A stretch of 64,000 bases of DNA from a bacterium 210820-DFI.6.37 (lineage in GTDB: Bacteria > Bacillota > Clostridia > Peptostreptococcales > Anaerovoracaceae). The stretch is from the NCBI GenBank assembly GCA_020558355.1, contig JAJCKG010000007.1, forward strand, positions 62,001 to 126,000, given 5' to 3'. The translations under genes and the position numbers were made by a program. The notes beneath the pieces are model-generated. The model had not been told where the DNA came from. It made no database searches and saw only the letters and a list, made by a program, of their open reading frames with translations. Each line of letters begins with the position of its first letter. Position 1 is the first letter of the stretch. This document shows positions 63,096 through 64,000 of the stretch, one piece after another.

Positions 63096-64000
63096 TTATT
63101 CATGCTTGTTATTCAGATGCCAGATGTCACTGGCATATTGCGCAATTGTCCGGTCGCTGCTGAAATGTCCTGCTTTGGCAATATTCACAAGTGACATTCT
63201 GGCCCATTTGATACGGTCCTTGTACGCTTCTCCCGCTTCCCCCCATGCCCGCGTGTAGTCAGAAAAATCCTTCAGTACAAAATACTCATCGTTGTACCGG
63301 AGCAGCGCGTCGTAAATGCTCCAGAACTCATTTCCGGCCTCCGCGAAGGAGCCGTCGATCAGCTGCTGGGTGATTTCCCGCAAAACAGGATCCTGCTGAC
63401 ACAGCTCCTTTGCGCTGTAGCCTCCCTTTTGCAGATAGTCCATTACCTGGGACGCCCGCAGCCCAAAGATAAAGCTGTTGTCGTCCCCTACCAGCTGGTG
63501 AATCTCCACGTTGGCGCCGTCCATGGTTCCCAGAGTAACCGCTCCATTGAACATGAACTTCATATTGCCGGTACCGCTGGCTTCCTTCCCCGCGGTTGAA
63601 ATCTGCTCGCTGATATCGGCGGCGGGATAAATCAGCTGCCCCAGGCTGACGCTGAAATTTTCCAGGAACACCACCTTCAGCTTTCCCCGGATATCCGGAT
63701 CCCCGTTGACGGTTTCCGCCACGGTATTGATCAGACGGATCACTTCCTTGGCAAAGACATAGCTCTGGGCGGCTTTGCCGGAAAAAATAAAGGTGTAAGG
63801 GTCCATATCCAGACCCGGATTTTTCTTCAGCAGATTGTAGAGACGGATCACTTTAAATACATTGAGAAGCTGACGCTTGTAGGCGTGAATCCGTTTGACC
63901 TGCACATCAAAGACTGAGCTGGGATCCACTAAAATCCCCGTCTGATCCTTGATGTACTGAGCCAGTCTGCATTTATTGTCATATTTAGCGTCCATCAGCT
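63096..64000 (-). CDS. glgP: glycogen/alpha-glucan phosphorylase, C-terminal part (cut by window edge)
   Basis: The frame continues through the window end, so only the last ~300 of ~800 residues are seen. The apparent ATG at 63995 is internal. The PLP-binding Lys is in [20 protein letters not shown] (near 140 of the visible part), followed by [20 protein letters not shown]. The visible start, [20 protein letters not shown], is the typical sugar/phosphate region. It releases glucose 1-phosphate from glycogen, which PgcA converts to glucose 6-phosphate. It precedes glgC by 14 bp. Confidence 0.95.
   Translation of the reverse strand, partial: LMDAKYDNKCRLAQYIKDQTGILVDPSSVFDVQVKRIHAYKRQLLNVFKVIRLYNLLKKNPGLDMDPYTFIFSGKAAQSYVFAKEVIRLINTVAETVNGDPDIRGKLKVVFLENFSVSLGQLIYPAADISEQISTAGKEASGTGNMKFMFNGAVTLGTMDGANVEIHQLVGDDNSFIFGLRASQVMDYLQKGGYSAKELCQQDPVLREITQQLIDGSFAEAGNEFWSIYDALLRYNDEYFVLKDFSDYTRAWGEAGEAYKDRIKWARMSLVNIAKAGHFSSDRTIAQYASDIWHLNNKHE

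Overview
The window looks like a chromosome segment of an anaerobic Gram-positive bacterium of the class Clostridia, of a Lachnospiraceae or Anaerovoracaceae type. The evidence is a complete Rnf complex, a three-subunit [FeFe] hydrogenase of the electron-bifurcating type, thiolase, sortase-type pilus genes, T-box control of trp genes, strong AGGAGG ribosome binding sites and TATAAT/TTGACA promoters. The species cannot be named from this. Most genes lie on the minus strand. I saw no rRNA, tRNA, CRISPR array or intact insertion sequence.

Layout. 1-4440 (minus): a sortase-dependent pilus locus with a cut-off pilin, a large LPDTG tip-type adhesin, a type I signal peptidase and a coiled-coil protein. 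A promoter next to a 10-C tract precedes it. 4888-9980: a peptide/nickel-type ABC importer operon (two permeases, binding lipoprotein, fused double ATPase) behind a leader that contains an intrinsic terminator. 10018-12844: malic enzyme and glnS. 12954-15421: a small secreted peptide, a YibE/YibF-like pair, and a RhuM gene remnant. 15590-19241: thiolase with a Rex-like box, then surE, an isochorismatase-fold hydrolase and a DUF2156 protein. 19439-22850: a TM2 protein, a membrane LuxR-type regulator and an NhaC antiporter. 22902-25989: sirtuin, lipoprotein and zinc-ribbon membrane protein. 26062-28295: a radical SAM/DUF4130 DNA-repair-like pair behind a LexA-like box. 28378-30961 (plus): patatin and a MocR-type regulator. 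31044-35250: hydABC with a Rex-like box. 35656-45370: YfhO, ApbE, a NusG-II protein, a Gx transporter and rnfCDGEAB. 45594-52430: trpEGDCFBA under a tRNA-Trp T-box. 52434-53461: a RhuM-Fic cassette between 22-bp direct repeats. 53427-64000: phosphoglucomutase, a ROK kinase and a glycogen cluster (GH13-GH77 fusion, glgA, glgD, glgC and the end of glgP).

How it fits together. Hydrogenase, Rnf and thiolase form a redox core that exchanges electrons among NADH, ferredoxin, H2 and a membrane ion gradient. ApbE is the enzyme expected to attach FMN to RnfG and RnfD. Rex-like boxes at thl and hyd suggest that NADH/NAD+ balance sets their expression. The glycogen genes store and recover glucose units through glucose-1-phosphate.

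The observations most worth checking are: the LexA-like box on the uncharacterised radical SAM/DUF4130 pair; the RhuM-Fic gene inserted exactly at the end of pgcA, with the repeat supplying part of the trp promoter; the terminator-containing leader of the ABC operon; and the poly-C tract at the pilus promoter.
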